Shown: piece after piece, positions 50,667 through 59,117 of the stretch
Layout: each line of letters begins with the position of its first letter
Position numbering within the stretch: position 1 is the stretch's first letter
Source: Cavia porcellus
Taxonomy: Eukaryota; Chordata; Mammalia; Rodentia; Caviidae
Assembly (NCBI RefSeq): GCF_034190915.1
Contig: NW_026947485.1
Span: 29,215,519-29,279,518, forward strand
Direction of reading: 5' to 3'
DNA: 64,000 nucleotides
The notes under the pieces: generated by a model
The model's input: only the letters and a program-made list of their open reading frames with translations
Told to the model about the DNA's origin: nothing
The model's database searches: none
Made by a program: the position numbers and the translations under genes

Positions 50667-50845
50667 CTGATCACCCCCGAGACGTGACAGCGGACAACGC
50701 TCCAGTACAGAGCTGCGAGACAGGTGAGTTGGGGATAAGCCTGGGCTCTGGGTGGCGCGCACCTACAGGGCTTTTAGACTCCCCTCAGGCTCACGCGTAA
50801 GTGGCGGATTCCTTGGGCCTCACGCGGTGAGTAACATATTAAAAG
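50667..50845 (+). other. Proviral leader with splice-donor motif
   Basis: Untranslated leader between the primer site and the gag ATG. ACAG|GTGAGTTG at 50720-50727 is a near-perfect splice donor, as used for subgenomic RNA in retroviruses. Another, GCGGTGAGTAAC, lies near 50825. Packaging signals presumably lie here, but I cannot identify them. Confidence 0.6.
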
Positions 50846-53296
50846 ATGGGAAACATGCTAGGTAGCAACACTAAGAGCGAGGGTGGTTGTGGAGAAAGCT
50901 CTCAAGAGCTTACAAAAGTACGCAGGGTATTTGAGCAGGCCCAGTCGGGGAGCTCCCGAGAGGGGCCCGTCAAGGGGAACAAAGATGCTAAGGAGAAGGA
51001 CGGGGCTCTAGCCTCGGAGTCGTCTGACTCCGAGGACGAGGGAAAGTTGAATGGCAAGGAGGCCAAAGAGACCAGCTGTCAGGAGCCTAAGTCGCTCGAT
51101 AAGGAGTCGCAGGGTTCTTTCCCAGCGTTGTGCCGTGAATTGCGCTCCGCTCAACTTGGTCTGCGGAGGAGTAGAGAGCTCCTGAGCGCTCCCCGGCGCG
51201 AGAGGGAGGCGAAGCCTTCCGCCCCACCCTGGGGGCTGTTCCCGGAAGCGATCCCTCGCCACGAGGCGGCCGCCCGGGAGCTCCCTTCCCCTTCGCCAGA
51301 ACAGGAAGTGATACACGGGCCCCCATTTTCCGCCCAATCATGGCCGCCGTCTTATGCTCCGCCGCCGGCGGGTCGGTATTTTTACAGGCGGCTATGGCAG
51401 GGGGGACGTTTGTCTCATGAGGTACATCCACCACCTGGGATAGATAGTGGCCCCCACGGGATATTTCCTGTACAAGTAGCTATGGGCCAGGGACGTAATG
51501 CATGGGAGCCTTTTGAGATAAAGCAGATTAGAGAACTTAAAAATGCAGTTACAACCTTTGGGCCGACTGTGCCTTACACCATTGCCATGCTGGAGAACCT
51601 GTCTTCTGGGCCCCTCACCCCCGCGGACTGGATTCAGCTGGCAAAGGCGTGTCTGCCCTCGGGTAGTTACCTGGATTGGCGAGCCTGGTACGCAGAGTTC
51701 TCTGCAGAGCAGGCTGAGAGAAACGCCAGTCGGGGAAACCGGGGGTGGAACAAGGAAATGCTTATGGGAGAAGGTCGGCACGCTGATGATCAGACTCAGT
51801 TCCCCGGCGCTGTCTATGAACAAATCAATGCCATAGGGCTCCGCGCCTGGAAGCAGGTAAGTGGTGCCGGAACAGCCTCCTTGTGTCTTTCAAAAATAAT
51901 TCAGGGTACCACAGAGCCATTTGTTGACTTTGTGGCCCGAATGCAAGATGCTGCCGATAAGATATTTTCTGATCCGGGAGTGGCTCGACCGCTGGTAAGG
52001 CAGCTGATTTTTGAGCAATATACAAAGGAGTGCAAGGCAGCGATAGCTCCTCATAAGAACAAGGACCTCAACGCCTGGATTAGGATATATAGAGAGATAG
52101 GGGGGCCGCTCTCCAACTCGGGAGTGGCTGCTCTCCTGGCCGCGGCTGTACAGCAGAGGGGACCTCGCGGGTTAGAAGGGGAATATAAGGCTAAAGGGTG
52201 TTTTGCCTGCGGGGAGCCAGGACACATTAAACGTCATTGCCCAAACAATGCAGATGCTAGGCCTCGCCCTAGGAATGAAGAACCATATGTTTGTGGGCGA
52301 TGCAAGAGGGGATCACACAAAGCTGAGGAGTGTAGGTCGGTCTTTGATGCTCAGGGCAACCGTATTTGTGGACGAGATGCTAGAGGGCCAAAAAAACGGC
52401 CAGAGGGGGCCCCCTTCACAGGCGGGCCCCCGCCCCAGAGACAGGACAGCTCAAGATGGCAGCCTTCAACAAGGGCCACCCCTGGGTCAGCAGGTGTGGA
52501 CCTCAGTGTCGCCTCCGGACTTATATTAGTGCCTGATATGGGTGTTCAAGTGGTTGAAACCACCTTTAAGGGACCGTTACCCGAAAATTCCGTGGGTCTG
52601 GTGATCGGGAGATCCTCCACGGCCCTTCGGGGTCTCATAGTAGTCCCGGGGGTCATAGACTCAGACTACACAGGACACATTAAAATTATGGTTCAATCTC
52701 TTGTGGGTACTATGGTAATCAATAAAGGGGACAAGATAGCGCAGCTCTTGCTGCTCCCCAGTCTCCACAAGAGATTCCCCTCAAAGCAGAAAATTAGAGA
52801 AAGTCAAGGTTTCGGTTCCTCAGGGGAAGTCTTCGAGGGACTCCATATAATACTTGATAAAAGGCCCATGCTCTCACTTAAGGTCAATGGCAAAAATATA
52901 ACAGGGCTCCTAGACACAGGAGCTGACCGTTCCATTATCTCTAGAAAGGATTGGCCCTCCAACTGGCCCACCAACACTGCAGATAACACGCTGCAGGGCC
53001 TGGGGATGGTGTCAGCTCCTCAGGTTAGTGCTTCAACCCTGCTCTGGTGCGATGAGGAGGGTCATCAGGGCCATTTCCAACCATTTGTGTTGCAGTTGCC
53101 AGTGTCTCTATGGGGAAGGGACATCCTCACTCAGATGGATGTCACGCTTACGTCAAACTGCTCCCCCCAGGCTAAAGATATACTCAGAAACCAGGGATAT
53201 ACCCCCGGCAAAGGCTTGGGCAATGCCCTACAGGGTCGGACATCCCCAATACCAGTAGAAAACAAAAAAGGTAGGCAAGGGCTGGGTTTTTCTTAG
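50846..53296 (+). CDS. gag-pro: ERV Gag-dUTPase-protease single-frame polyprotein
   Basis: One 816-codon frame, ATG start (MGN, a myristoylation-type N-terminus). Order: matrix (1-207) with late-domain PPSY at 167-170; capsid from P208, major homology region about 351-370 (QG...EPFVDF); two CCHC zinc knuckles at C452-C465 and C483-C496; an A7C run at residues 516-517 where gag would normally end by frameshift; dUTPase with all five motifs (AGVDL 549-553, GRSS 588-591, GVIDSDY 602-608, GDKIAQ from 628, GFGSSG 655-660); retropepsin with DTGAD at 690-694 and GRDIL at 757-761; G-patch at 782-816. In betaretroviruses gag and pro are in different frames joined by -1 frameshifting; here they are continuous. 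Every catalytic motif looks intact. The product would be a Gag-Pro precursor at the plasma membrane or in the cytoplasm. Expression is unknown. Confidence 0.93.
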   Translation: MGNMLGSNTKSEGGCGESSQELTKVRRVFEQAQSGSSREGPVKGNKDAKEKDGALASESSDSEDEGKLNGKEAKETSCQEPKSLDKESQGSFPALCRELRSAQLGLRRSRELLSAPRREREAKPSAPPWGLFPEAIPRHEAAARELPSPSPEQEVIHGPPFSAQSWPPSYAPPPAGRYFYRRLWQGGRLSHEVHPPPGIDSGPHGIFPVQVAMGQGRNAWEPFEIKQIRELKNAVTTFGPTVPYTIAMLENLSSGPLTPADWIQLAKACLPSGSYLDWRAWYAEFSAEQAERNASRGNRGWNKEMLMGEGRHADDQTQFPGAVYEQINAIGLRAWKQVSGAGTASLCLSKIIQGTTEPFVDFVARMQDAADKIFSDPGVARPLVRQLIFEQYTKECKAAIAPHKNKDLNAWIRIYREIGGPLSNSGVAALLAAAVQQRGPRGLEGEYKAKGCFACGEPGHIKRHCPNNADARPRPRNEEPYVCGRCKRGSHKAEECRSVFDAQGNRICGRDARGPKKRPEGAPFTGGPPPQRQDSSRWQPSTRATPGSAGVDLSVASGLILVPDMGVQVVETTFKGPLPENSVGLVIGRSSTALRGLIVVPGVIDSDYTGHIKIMVQSLVGTMVINKGDKIAQLLLLPSLHKRFPSKQKIRESQGFGSSGEVFEGLHIILDKRPMLSLKVNGKNITGLLDTGADRSIISRKDWPSNWPTNTADNTLQGLGMVSAPQVSASTLLWCDEEGHQGHFQPFVLQLPVSLWGRDILTQMDVTLTSNCSPQAKDILRNQGYTPGKGLGNALQGRTSPIPVENKKGRQGLGFS
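52390..52397 (+). promoter_or_regulatory. Expanded gag-pro slippery site (A7C)
   Basis: Seven A residues and a C. The canonical betaretroviral heptamer A AAA AAC is contained at 52391-52397, but its codon phase does not match the frame used upstream. With this run the upstream frame reads CCA AAA AAA CGG straight into pro. GC-rich sequence starting about 8 bases later can pair (GGGGGC at 52405-52410 with GCCCCC at 52426-52431, plus a 5-bp GGCGG/CCGCC hairpin at 52421-52434), as expected for a frameshift stimulator. The +1-related frame stays open to a TAG at 52527-52529. Confidence 0.75.
53284..53290 (+). promoter_or_regulatory. pro-pol -1 slippery heptamer GGGTTTT
   Basis: The sequence reads G GGT TTT in the pro frame, two codons before the pro stop TAG (53294-53296). 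A -1 slip here enters the pol frame at 53290 (TTC TTA GGG...), which is open to 53728. It fits the X XXY YYZ rule exactly and lies where betaretroviruses place the site. Confidence 0.85.
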
Positions 53297-53730
53297 GGGC
53301 CGCTAAAGAAGCTCTCCTACCCACTTCGATCAAAATCACCTGGAGGTCAAATGATCCGGTTTGGGTACCTCAGTGGCCCCTGCCTAAGGAGAAACTAGCC
53401 TTGTCAAAAATAGTCAGTACACAACTTAGATTAGGACACATTAAGCCGTCAACCTCCCCATGGAACACCCCCATTTTTATAATTAAGAAAAAGTCTGGCA
53501 AATGGAGGCTGCTCCATGATCTAAGGGCGGTCAACGCGCAGATGCAGTCCCTGGGGGCGGTCCAGAGGGGGCTGCCAGCTCTCTCAGCCATCCCTCAGTC
53601 CTGGCCAGTTTATGTTATAGATCTTAGAGACTGTTTCTTCTCAATCCCCCTGCATCCAGAGGACACTCATAGGTTCGCCTTTACTTTACCCACCATTAAC
53701 CAAAAAAGCCCTGATCTCAGATACGAGTAG
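53290..53730 (+). pseudogene. pol: ERV pol, reverse transcriptase N-terminal remnant
   Basis: Entered only by -1 frameshift from pro. It encodes the RT fingers and start of the palm ([20 protein letters not shown], then LHDLRAVN) and motif A with its catalytic Asp at 53620 ([13 protein letters not shown]). The frame ends at TAG 53728-53730, where related RTs have a Trp codon before the ITLPQGM motif. That motif is still readable at 53731-53751 in the same frame. Only about 15 codons later the sequence jumps to integrase, so the YMDD catalytic box, thumb, connection and RNase H are missing. Non-functional. Confidence 0.9.
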
Positions 53731-53773
53731 ATAACGCTGCCCCAAGGTATGGCCAACAGTCCCACTATGTGTC

Positions 53774-54385
53774 AGATTTCACGTCATATTCGCAACAGCA
53801 GAAACAGGTAAAAAAGTGTCTAATGTGATCAATCATTGCCTGGCGGCTTGGGCCGCATGGGGCAAACCAAAAATATTAAAAACTGATAATGGACCAGCCT
53901 ATATAGGCAAAGCCTTCAATGAGTTCTGCAAAATGATGGAGGTTCAATTAAAACATGATATCCCATATAATCCCCAAGGTCAAGGAATCATTGAGAGGGC
54001 TCATAAAAGCCTCAAAAAAATTTTACAAAAACAAAAAGGGGGAGTAGGCCAAGGCCTGGCCCCAAAGGCACGATTATCCATGGCACTATTCACACACAAT
54101 TTTTTAAATTTAAATAATGATAATTGCTCCCCAGCCGTGGAGCACTGCAACCCTTCCCCCAACCATAAAGGGTGGGTGAAGTGGAAAGATGTCCTGACAG
54201 GACAATGGATGGGCCCAGATCCAGTGGTCAGCTGGAACCGAGGCGCGGTTTGTGTTTTCCCACAGGAATCGGGACGAGAACCACTGTGGGTACCGGAGAG
54301 ACTAACACGGGCGACAAAGCCCTCGACTGAAGATCAGACCTGCCCTACCGGAGATCCATCACAGACCAACCAACAAGATGAATAG
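53774..54385 (+). pseudogene. pol: ERV pol, integrase C-terminal remnant
   Basis: After the deletion junction (about 53775) a different frame reads FHVIFATAETGKK, then KTDNGPAYIG with the second catalytic Asp (53885-53887) and NPQGQGIIERAHK with the catalytic Glu (53993-53995); 35 residues lie between them, the D-x35-E spacing of retroviral integrase. The C-terminal GPDPVVSW and PLWVPERL motifs follow, and the frame stops at 54385. The zinc-binding domain and the first catalytic Asp are lost, and no start codon or frameshift now leads into this frame (first possible initiators are non-AUG). Non-functional. Confidence 0.9.
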
Positions 54386-54861
54386 AAATAGCGGTAGCCC
54401 GAAATGGACAAGAAGATCCTCAGGCATATGCATGGCTCGCTCGCCTAGCCTACGACCGAGTCTAGGGACGGTGAGCTTCCCACACTCCTCCTCTAAAAAA
54501 TTATGACATAGCTGGGTAGGAGAGTCAATGACGGGTAAGAGCGTACTCCCCCGGTGCGACTCAACCTAAGCCAGGCCCTACCCCATCCTGCACGTAAGCC
54601 GCTGGACTGTTAGATGCTGCCCAGGTCTAAATTTCTCTCCGAGGGGATTTCTTTACGGAGAGAAAATGAGTGCAAGCTTGTGTGCATCCAGGTTCCGTCC
54701 AGTTTGTGCCTGGCCCTAGAAAAAGGACGAGGGCCTCAGGGCCTTGGCAGACCATGGGACGGCCGACCAGGGTCTAAGCCAAGGACCTATGGTGGGCCTA
54801 CGCATAGGGCATAAGCCTCTGCACCCAGTCCAGGAAGGGCTACGATGCGCACATTCATAAA
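54386..54861 (+). other. Proviral 3' region without env
   Basis: About 476 bases between integrase and the polypurine tract. No signal peptide, furin site, transmembrane helix or long frame is visible; the longest frame (54614-54814, 66 codons) has no recognisable similarity. Either env was deleted or this family lacks it, as classical IAP elements do. Confidence 0.7.
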
Positions 54862-54865
54862 AAAT

Positions 54866-54879
54866 AAAAAAGGGGGAGA
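54866..54879 (+). other. Polypurine tract
   Basis: AAAAAAGGGGGAGA directly abuts the TG of the 3' LTR, the position of the plus-strand primer. Confidence 0.92.
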
Positions 54880-55301
54880 TGCTGGGAGCCGCAGCCCCGA
54901 GCCCGGTCGCCTCACTTGGCGGACGTGAGGCCTGTAGTAAAGAGTAAAGCCTGAGGTAGATTACCCCTCCCATCGAGCACGTTAGTTTCCTGCTTACCGC
55001 GTAAGCAACCCGCTCAACAATATAGTCTGCCTGGCAACTGATGATGTTAGCCAATCAGCTTGCCTTGCTTACTTTAACATGATTGGACACTGTATCCGTA
55101 TATATACTGGTGCCACCCCTGGGGGGGAAGAAGAAGCCCGGAAGTAGAAGCCTAGAAGGAGCCGCGGGGAGCGGACCAAAGGAGGCTTCGGCTGGGAGCG
55201 ATCCCAGGGCAGGCTGTACGGAGAAGGAAAATAAAAGAAAAGGTTGTCCACTGCCAGACTTTGTCGTGTGTCCTTCCTGCCGGCCAGGAGCGACATCGAC
55301 A
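54880..55301 (+). mobile_element. 3' LTR (422 bp)
   Basis: TGCTGGG...TCGACA, nearly identical to the 5' LTR. It has the same CCAAT, TATATATA and AATAAA elements and could act as a promoter facing right or a polyadenylation site. Confidence 0.95.
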
Positions 55302-55307
55302 TGCAAC
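55302..55307 (+). repeat. Target-site duplication, right copy
   Basis: TGCAAC, identical to 50218-50223. Confidence 0.92.
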
Positions 55308-55822
55308 AATGGGCTGCTTTGGAGAAACAGAAAAATGTCAAGATGAAGGAGCAAAATACAATCTCAGACTTTCAGCCCACACAGAACAAGTTGAGAAGAC
55401 ACAGACATAATAGATAGTAGAAGTCATATACCTGAAATTTCAGAAGAGAGAACAACTGTAGTAAAGAAGCAGCTCAGTTCTTGTATTGTTTGGTTAATAT
55501 TACATGCCTATGTCAGATGGTCTGGACAGCTATTTTGAAGATAACAGGCATTATGGTAGCCATTGTTAATTTCCTATCATCTTGTTTTGAAGTCCTGTAT
55601 CATTTTCATTGTTTTATTTGGTTTGGTTTTATTCGGTTTTTTTTTTTTTTTTTTGGTTTGATTTTATTATGTCTGATAGTATGGGCAGCTACTCTGAACA
55701 TAACAAGCTATTACTGATTTCCTATCTTGATTCAAAGTCCTGTATTGCTTTCATTGTTCTGTTTTGATTGACTTTGTTCTATTTTGTTTGCTTTTATTCT
55801 CTTTAAAATAAAAAATAAAGGT
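55308..55822 (+). mobile_element. Composite L1-derived element, right part, with dimeric TG-rich end
   Basis: Continues the element interrupted by the provirus. From about 55470 it contains two related units (about 55495-55640 and 55660-55800). Each has TCTGAT(A/G)GT-TGG-CAGCTA, GAA-ATAACA, TTTCCTATC and AAGTCCTGTAT landmarks followed by a TTTTGTTTTG-rich run, and they are separated by poly(T). It ends in AAAATAAAAAATAAAG, resembling a polyadenylated L1 3' end. A related dimer lies at 60945-61350. Confidence 0.6.
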
Positions 55823-56458
55823 TTGAGATATTTAGTCATACAGAAAAAAATTCACTGCCTTAACAATAATGTATTTGAAGAGATATGTGGATTGACCAGG
55901 GGTTGACAGAGAATTAACTGAGTGAGGGCAGACTCAGCTAGGGCATTCACCTGTATACCACATGAATTTTCTCTCAGAAATGTTCTTCTTATCACAACAG
56001 AAGTACAAGTGAACAGGCAGAATCAGAAGAACCTTCCAGATCTTTCAGTGTGTTGGAACTGCTAAAATCTCATAGGCCAAAATAATACAGATCAATTCCA
56101 AAGTCAAGGATTGGGAAATTGTCCTGAACTATAAGTATTGAAAAGGCACAGCAAAATTACCAGAAAGTATAGTATATAAATATCCTATTTCTGGGTAGGG
56201 AGTGAAGAGTTGGAACAATTATTGGATCTATTTGCACTAGACTGAATAATGACCATGAAGCTTTAAATATTCTAATGCCAGAACCAATTGATATGTTATC
56301 TTACATGGCAAAAGGGATTTTGTGGAAGTGATTAAAAATCTTGAGATAGGATAATTATCCTGAATTATCCCAGGTGGGCCCAGTGTAATGGGCAATGTCC
56401 TTATAGGAAGGATAAAGAATCAGACTCAGAGAGTGAAAGAAAGTGATAAGAAACACAG

Positions 56459-56560
56459 AAGGCGCATACCTGTAATCCTGGCACTTGAGAGACTGAGGCA
56501 GGAGGAGTTGTAAAGCTCCTAGCCTGGGCTACCGAGTGAGACCCTGTCTCAATGGTGGGG
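56459..56560 (+). mobile_element. B1 SINE
   Basis: GGCGCATACCTGTAATCCTGGCAC...GAGGCAGGAGG...AGCCTGGGCTACCGAGTGAGACCCTGTCTCAA. It is followed by a G-rich and (GA)n stretch. Confidence 0.8.
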
Positions 56561-56636
56561 GGTGGGGGAGGGGCAGAGAGAGAGAGAGATTGAGAGATTA
56601 TAGGCAGGAAGAAGAGAAAAAGAAACACAAAGAGAC

Positions 56637-56731
56637 TTTTTTTTTTTTGGTCTTTTTCCTTTTTATCAGTACCAGGGATCGAACTATGACTGCCTGCTTG
56701 CATGGCAGGCGCTTATGCCACTGAGCTAAAT
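56637..56731 (-). mobile_element. Young ID-type SINE
   Basis: Minus strand: poly(T), then GTCTTTTTCCTTTTTATC (complement of the GATAAAAAGGAAAAAGAC tail), ACCAGGGATCGAACTATGAC, and GGCGCTTATGCCACTGAGCTAAA. Confidence 0.88.
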
Positions 56732-57224
56732 TAAGGTGCATGCTGATGTTTTTGAAAACACAAGGAGCCCAAAGCTATGGAATGTAAATGGTCTCCAGAA
56801 GCTAGAGATAGAGAATTCTCCCCTGGAGTCTCCAGAAGGAACACAGCCAGGCTGACACCTTGATTGTAGCTCAATGAAAACCATTTTTGAACTCCTGATT
56901 TCCAGAATTGTACCATAATAAATGTGTGCTGTTTTAAGCCACTGAATTTGTGATCATGCACCAGCAGTAGGAAACTAATATGCCTAGCTACAAAGTATAT
57001 AAAATGAACAAGATTTCTAACCAATAGAGCCAGCATATGTAATCATACTATTAAATGCCATTTTAGTTAATAGGACTATTCATAGAAACAATATAAATGT
57101 CTGATTTTAGTTTACTTATTAATGTATATAATTATTAGTTTCTTCATATATCAAATATGATTCATCAACAAAAGTTACTAAGACTCTCATTCCTGAACTT
57201 TTGGCTTAACTAACAAATAGTTTT

Positions 57225-57400
57225 GTTTGTTTGTTTTTGTTTCATTTGTTTCTTTTGAGACAGGGTCTCACTATGGGTTGCAGGCTACCCTTGAACTTAC
57301 TATGTAGCCCAGGATGACCTGAAACTCATGTTGATATTTTTGCCTTAGCTCTTGAGTTCTGGGATTACAAACATGTGCCACATGCTCAGTTTACAGTTTG
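57225..57400 (-). mobile_element. B1 SINE
   Basis: TTTTGAGACAGGGTCTCACTATG, TGTAGCCCAGGATGACCTG, TTCTGGGATTACAAACATG: complement of B1 in order. Confidence 0.8.
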
Positions 57401-57685
57401 ATAGCTCATACAAAAGATAGTAATTATGGTAGTCCAGCCTTGAGGAATTCCCCCAGAAATCTCTGAAGTTATTCCCAACTGCCAAAATAGTTTCTTTTTT
57501 CCTTGAAATGTTTATGCTTGGAATAAAATCTTTCTGATGGAGTTCAGAAACATTTCAAACAAAAAATATATAATTTTTTAAATATATAATTTTTAAAAAC
57601 TGTAGTGTTTTATTCAGGAAACTTTTAGAAATTATGTTGTGAAAAAATTACGTTGTGGTTTGATAAAATTTATAACAGCAGCCTT

Positions 57686-57790
57686 ATGCTCACTTCGGCA
57701 GCACATATACTAAAATTAAACTACATAGAGATTAGCGTGGCCCCTGCGCAAGGGTGACATGCAAATTCATGAAGCATTCCGTGTTTTTTT
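57686..57790 (+). ncRNA. U6 snRNA-like copy (probable pseudogene)
   Basis: ATGCTCACTTCGGCAGCACA, AGATTAGCGTGGCCCCTGCG, CAAGGGTGACATGCAAATTC and GAAGCATTCC run the full length of U6 and end in T7. It departs from the conserved U6 at several places, including a damaged stretch after TAAAATT where the usual GGAACGATACAGAG is replaced by a shorter AAACTACATAGAG. The sequence upstream lacks a convincing proximal element and a TATA at -30. Most mammalian U6 copies are pseudogenes, and this is probably one. Confidence 0.85.
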
Positions 57791-58820
57791 GAATCTGGAA
57801 CTTATCTTTGCAATTGTAAAGTTATTGGAATTTATAGAGCATACAGTGCTGAGATTGTGATACTTTAAAATAATGTGATAGAACCATTGTTGAAGCTTAT
57901 AATTTTCCTAACAATTTAATGCAATCCAGTATAAACATATCAATACTTTCATTATCTACAAAGAGCAATTAATTTTAAATGCATTTGTAAAGTTAAATTG
58001 TCTTTTATTTTAACGAGTTTCCTATTACATATACCTTTTATACTGTAAAGTTTATACTAAGTAAAAAATGTATAACAGTAGGCTAAACTTCAATATTTTA
58101 AGAGGCCTATCTTTTTTTTTTTTGAGTGTTTGTATCCATTGTCACAAGATATTACTGTATTTTCATTGAAAATTATTTTCAGCTGTTTATTTTTAGTAAC
58201 AAAAATCTTGGAATGCAGTACCTAGATTATGCTAACTCTCTGGAGAGAAATGTCACTTAGAGTGAACCTGTGTTCCAGGTAAATGAAAATTCGTCAGTTT
58301 CATCATAGGGCCCTCTACTACCTCATCACACACACTCAGAATCAGCCTTTATTATTTTACTACTTGTAAAGGAAAGTTTCATCCACAGGAACTTAATAGT
58401 GGAATTTTTCAAATACAACATTTTCCATTGTTCATGGGATTTGCCCCTGTGATTGCTTTATGAAGCAACAAATAGAAAACCATCATAAAATCCAGATGCC
58501 AGCAGCCATTCTTGCTGCCTGTGTTACATTGTTATCTGAAGATATGTAACTGAAATTCTGCTCCTAAAATGTATCTTCTGATCAGCTTGAGTCAGAAATG
58601 TATCCTTTTCTTTTCCTCAATGCTTTAAAATTTTTTCCATGTGGGGCAAACATACTCAGTTTCTTTTTTTACTGATACACATAATCATAAGTTGTGTAGT
58701 AAAATAAAGCACTTATTGTTTATTTACAAATATTCACTACTGTTTTATTAAATTGTATTAACTCCCATGGCAGTGGATGCCACATAAGTTACTAAATACT
58801 TTCAAAATAAGAGAAAAGAT

Positions 58821-58900
58821 GTTTCTCCAGTACAGGGATGGAACTCCTCTTCCTTGCATGTTAGGCAAGTGCCCTACCACTGAACCATACCCCCACCTCT
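58821..58900 (-). mobile_element. ID-type SINE (old)
   Basis: TCCAGTACAGGGATGGAACTCC...TTAGGCAAGTGCCCTACCACTG...ACCATACCCCCACCTC: complement of an ID element. Confidence 0.7.
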
Positions 58901-59009
58901 TTGGTCAACTCTTGATATTAAAAATTTCAATAAAACATGTGAGAGTAATTTCATTTTTTCCCAGTGGAACTGCATACTTGATTAGCATTTTACAGTATTT
59001 CTTGGTGAG

Positions 59010-59117
59010 TTTTTTTTTTTTTTGCTTTTTATTTTTTTTCCAGTGTTGAGGATCAAACCCAGAGCCCCATGCAATCTAGGCAAGCATTCTAGCACTGAGC
59101 TTATACCCCTAGACATG
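59010..59117 (-). mobile_element. ID-type SINE (old)
   Basis: Poly(T) tail, CCAGTGTTGAGGATCAAACCC, CTAGGCAAGCATTCTAGCAC, TGAGCTTATACCCCTAGAC. Confidence 0.75.

Larger units (their letters stand above)
50224..55301 (+). mobile_element. Class II (betaretrovirus/IAP-like) endogenous retrovirus
   Basis: A 5.08-kb provirus: LTR, primer-binding site, leader, gag-dUTPase-protease in one frame, broken pol, about 480 non-coding bases, polypurine tract, LTR. It is assigned to class II by the TGTTGGGAGCCGC LTR start shared with IAP/ERVK elements, the 6-bp duplication, two CCHC knuckles, a dUTPase upstream of the protease, and a protease G-patch. About 2 kb of pol and all recognisable env are absent. 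Low LTR divergence (about 1.4%) indicates a young insertion. It is oriented away from SKAP2, whose promoter is about 8.4 kb to the left. It cannot be autonomous because RT, RNase H and integrase are incomplete. Confidence 0.95.
56215..56990 (+). mobile_element. Old MaLR/ERVL-type LTR, interrupted by SINEs
   Basis: GACTGAATAATGACC near the start, GTGGGCCCAGTGTAATGGGCAATGTCCTTATAGGAAG, GACACCTTGATTGTAGC, CCAGAATTGTACCATAATAAATGTGTGCTGTTTTAAGCCACTGAATTTG and AGGAAACTAATATGCC follow the landmark order of an old mammalian LTR. A B1 (56459) and an ID (56637) are nested inside. Confidence 0.6.

Noticed and set aside
50399..50762. Open frames inside the 5' LTR, repeated at 55055-55354 in the 3' LTR
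   Set aside because: They duplicate with the LTR itself and lie across promoter and polyadenylation elements; no coding role is expected.
51008..51823. Minus-strand frames of 109-143 codons under gag
   Set aside because: Shadows of the gag reading frame.
54614..54814. 66-codon frame as a possible env or accessory protein
   Set aside because: No signal peptide, membrane segment, cysteine motif or similarity that I recognise.
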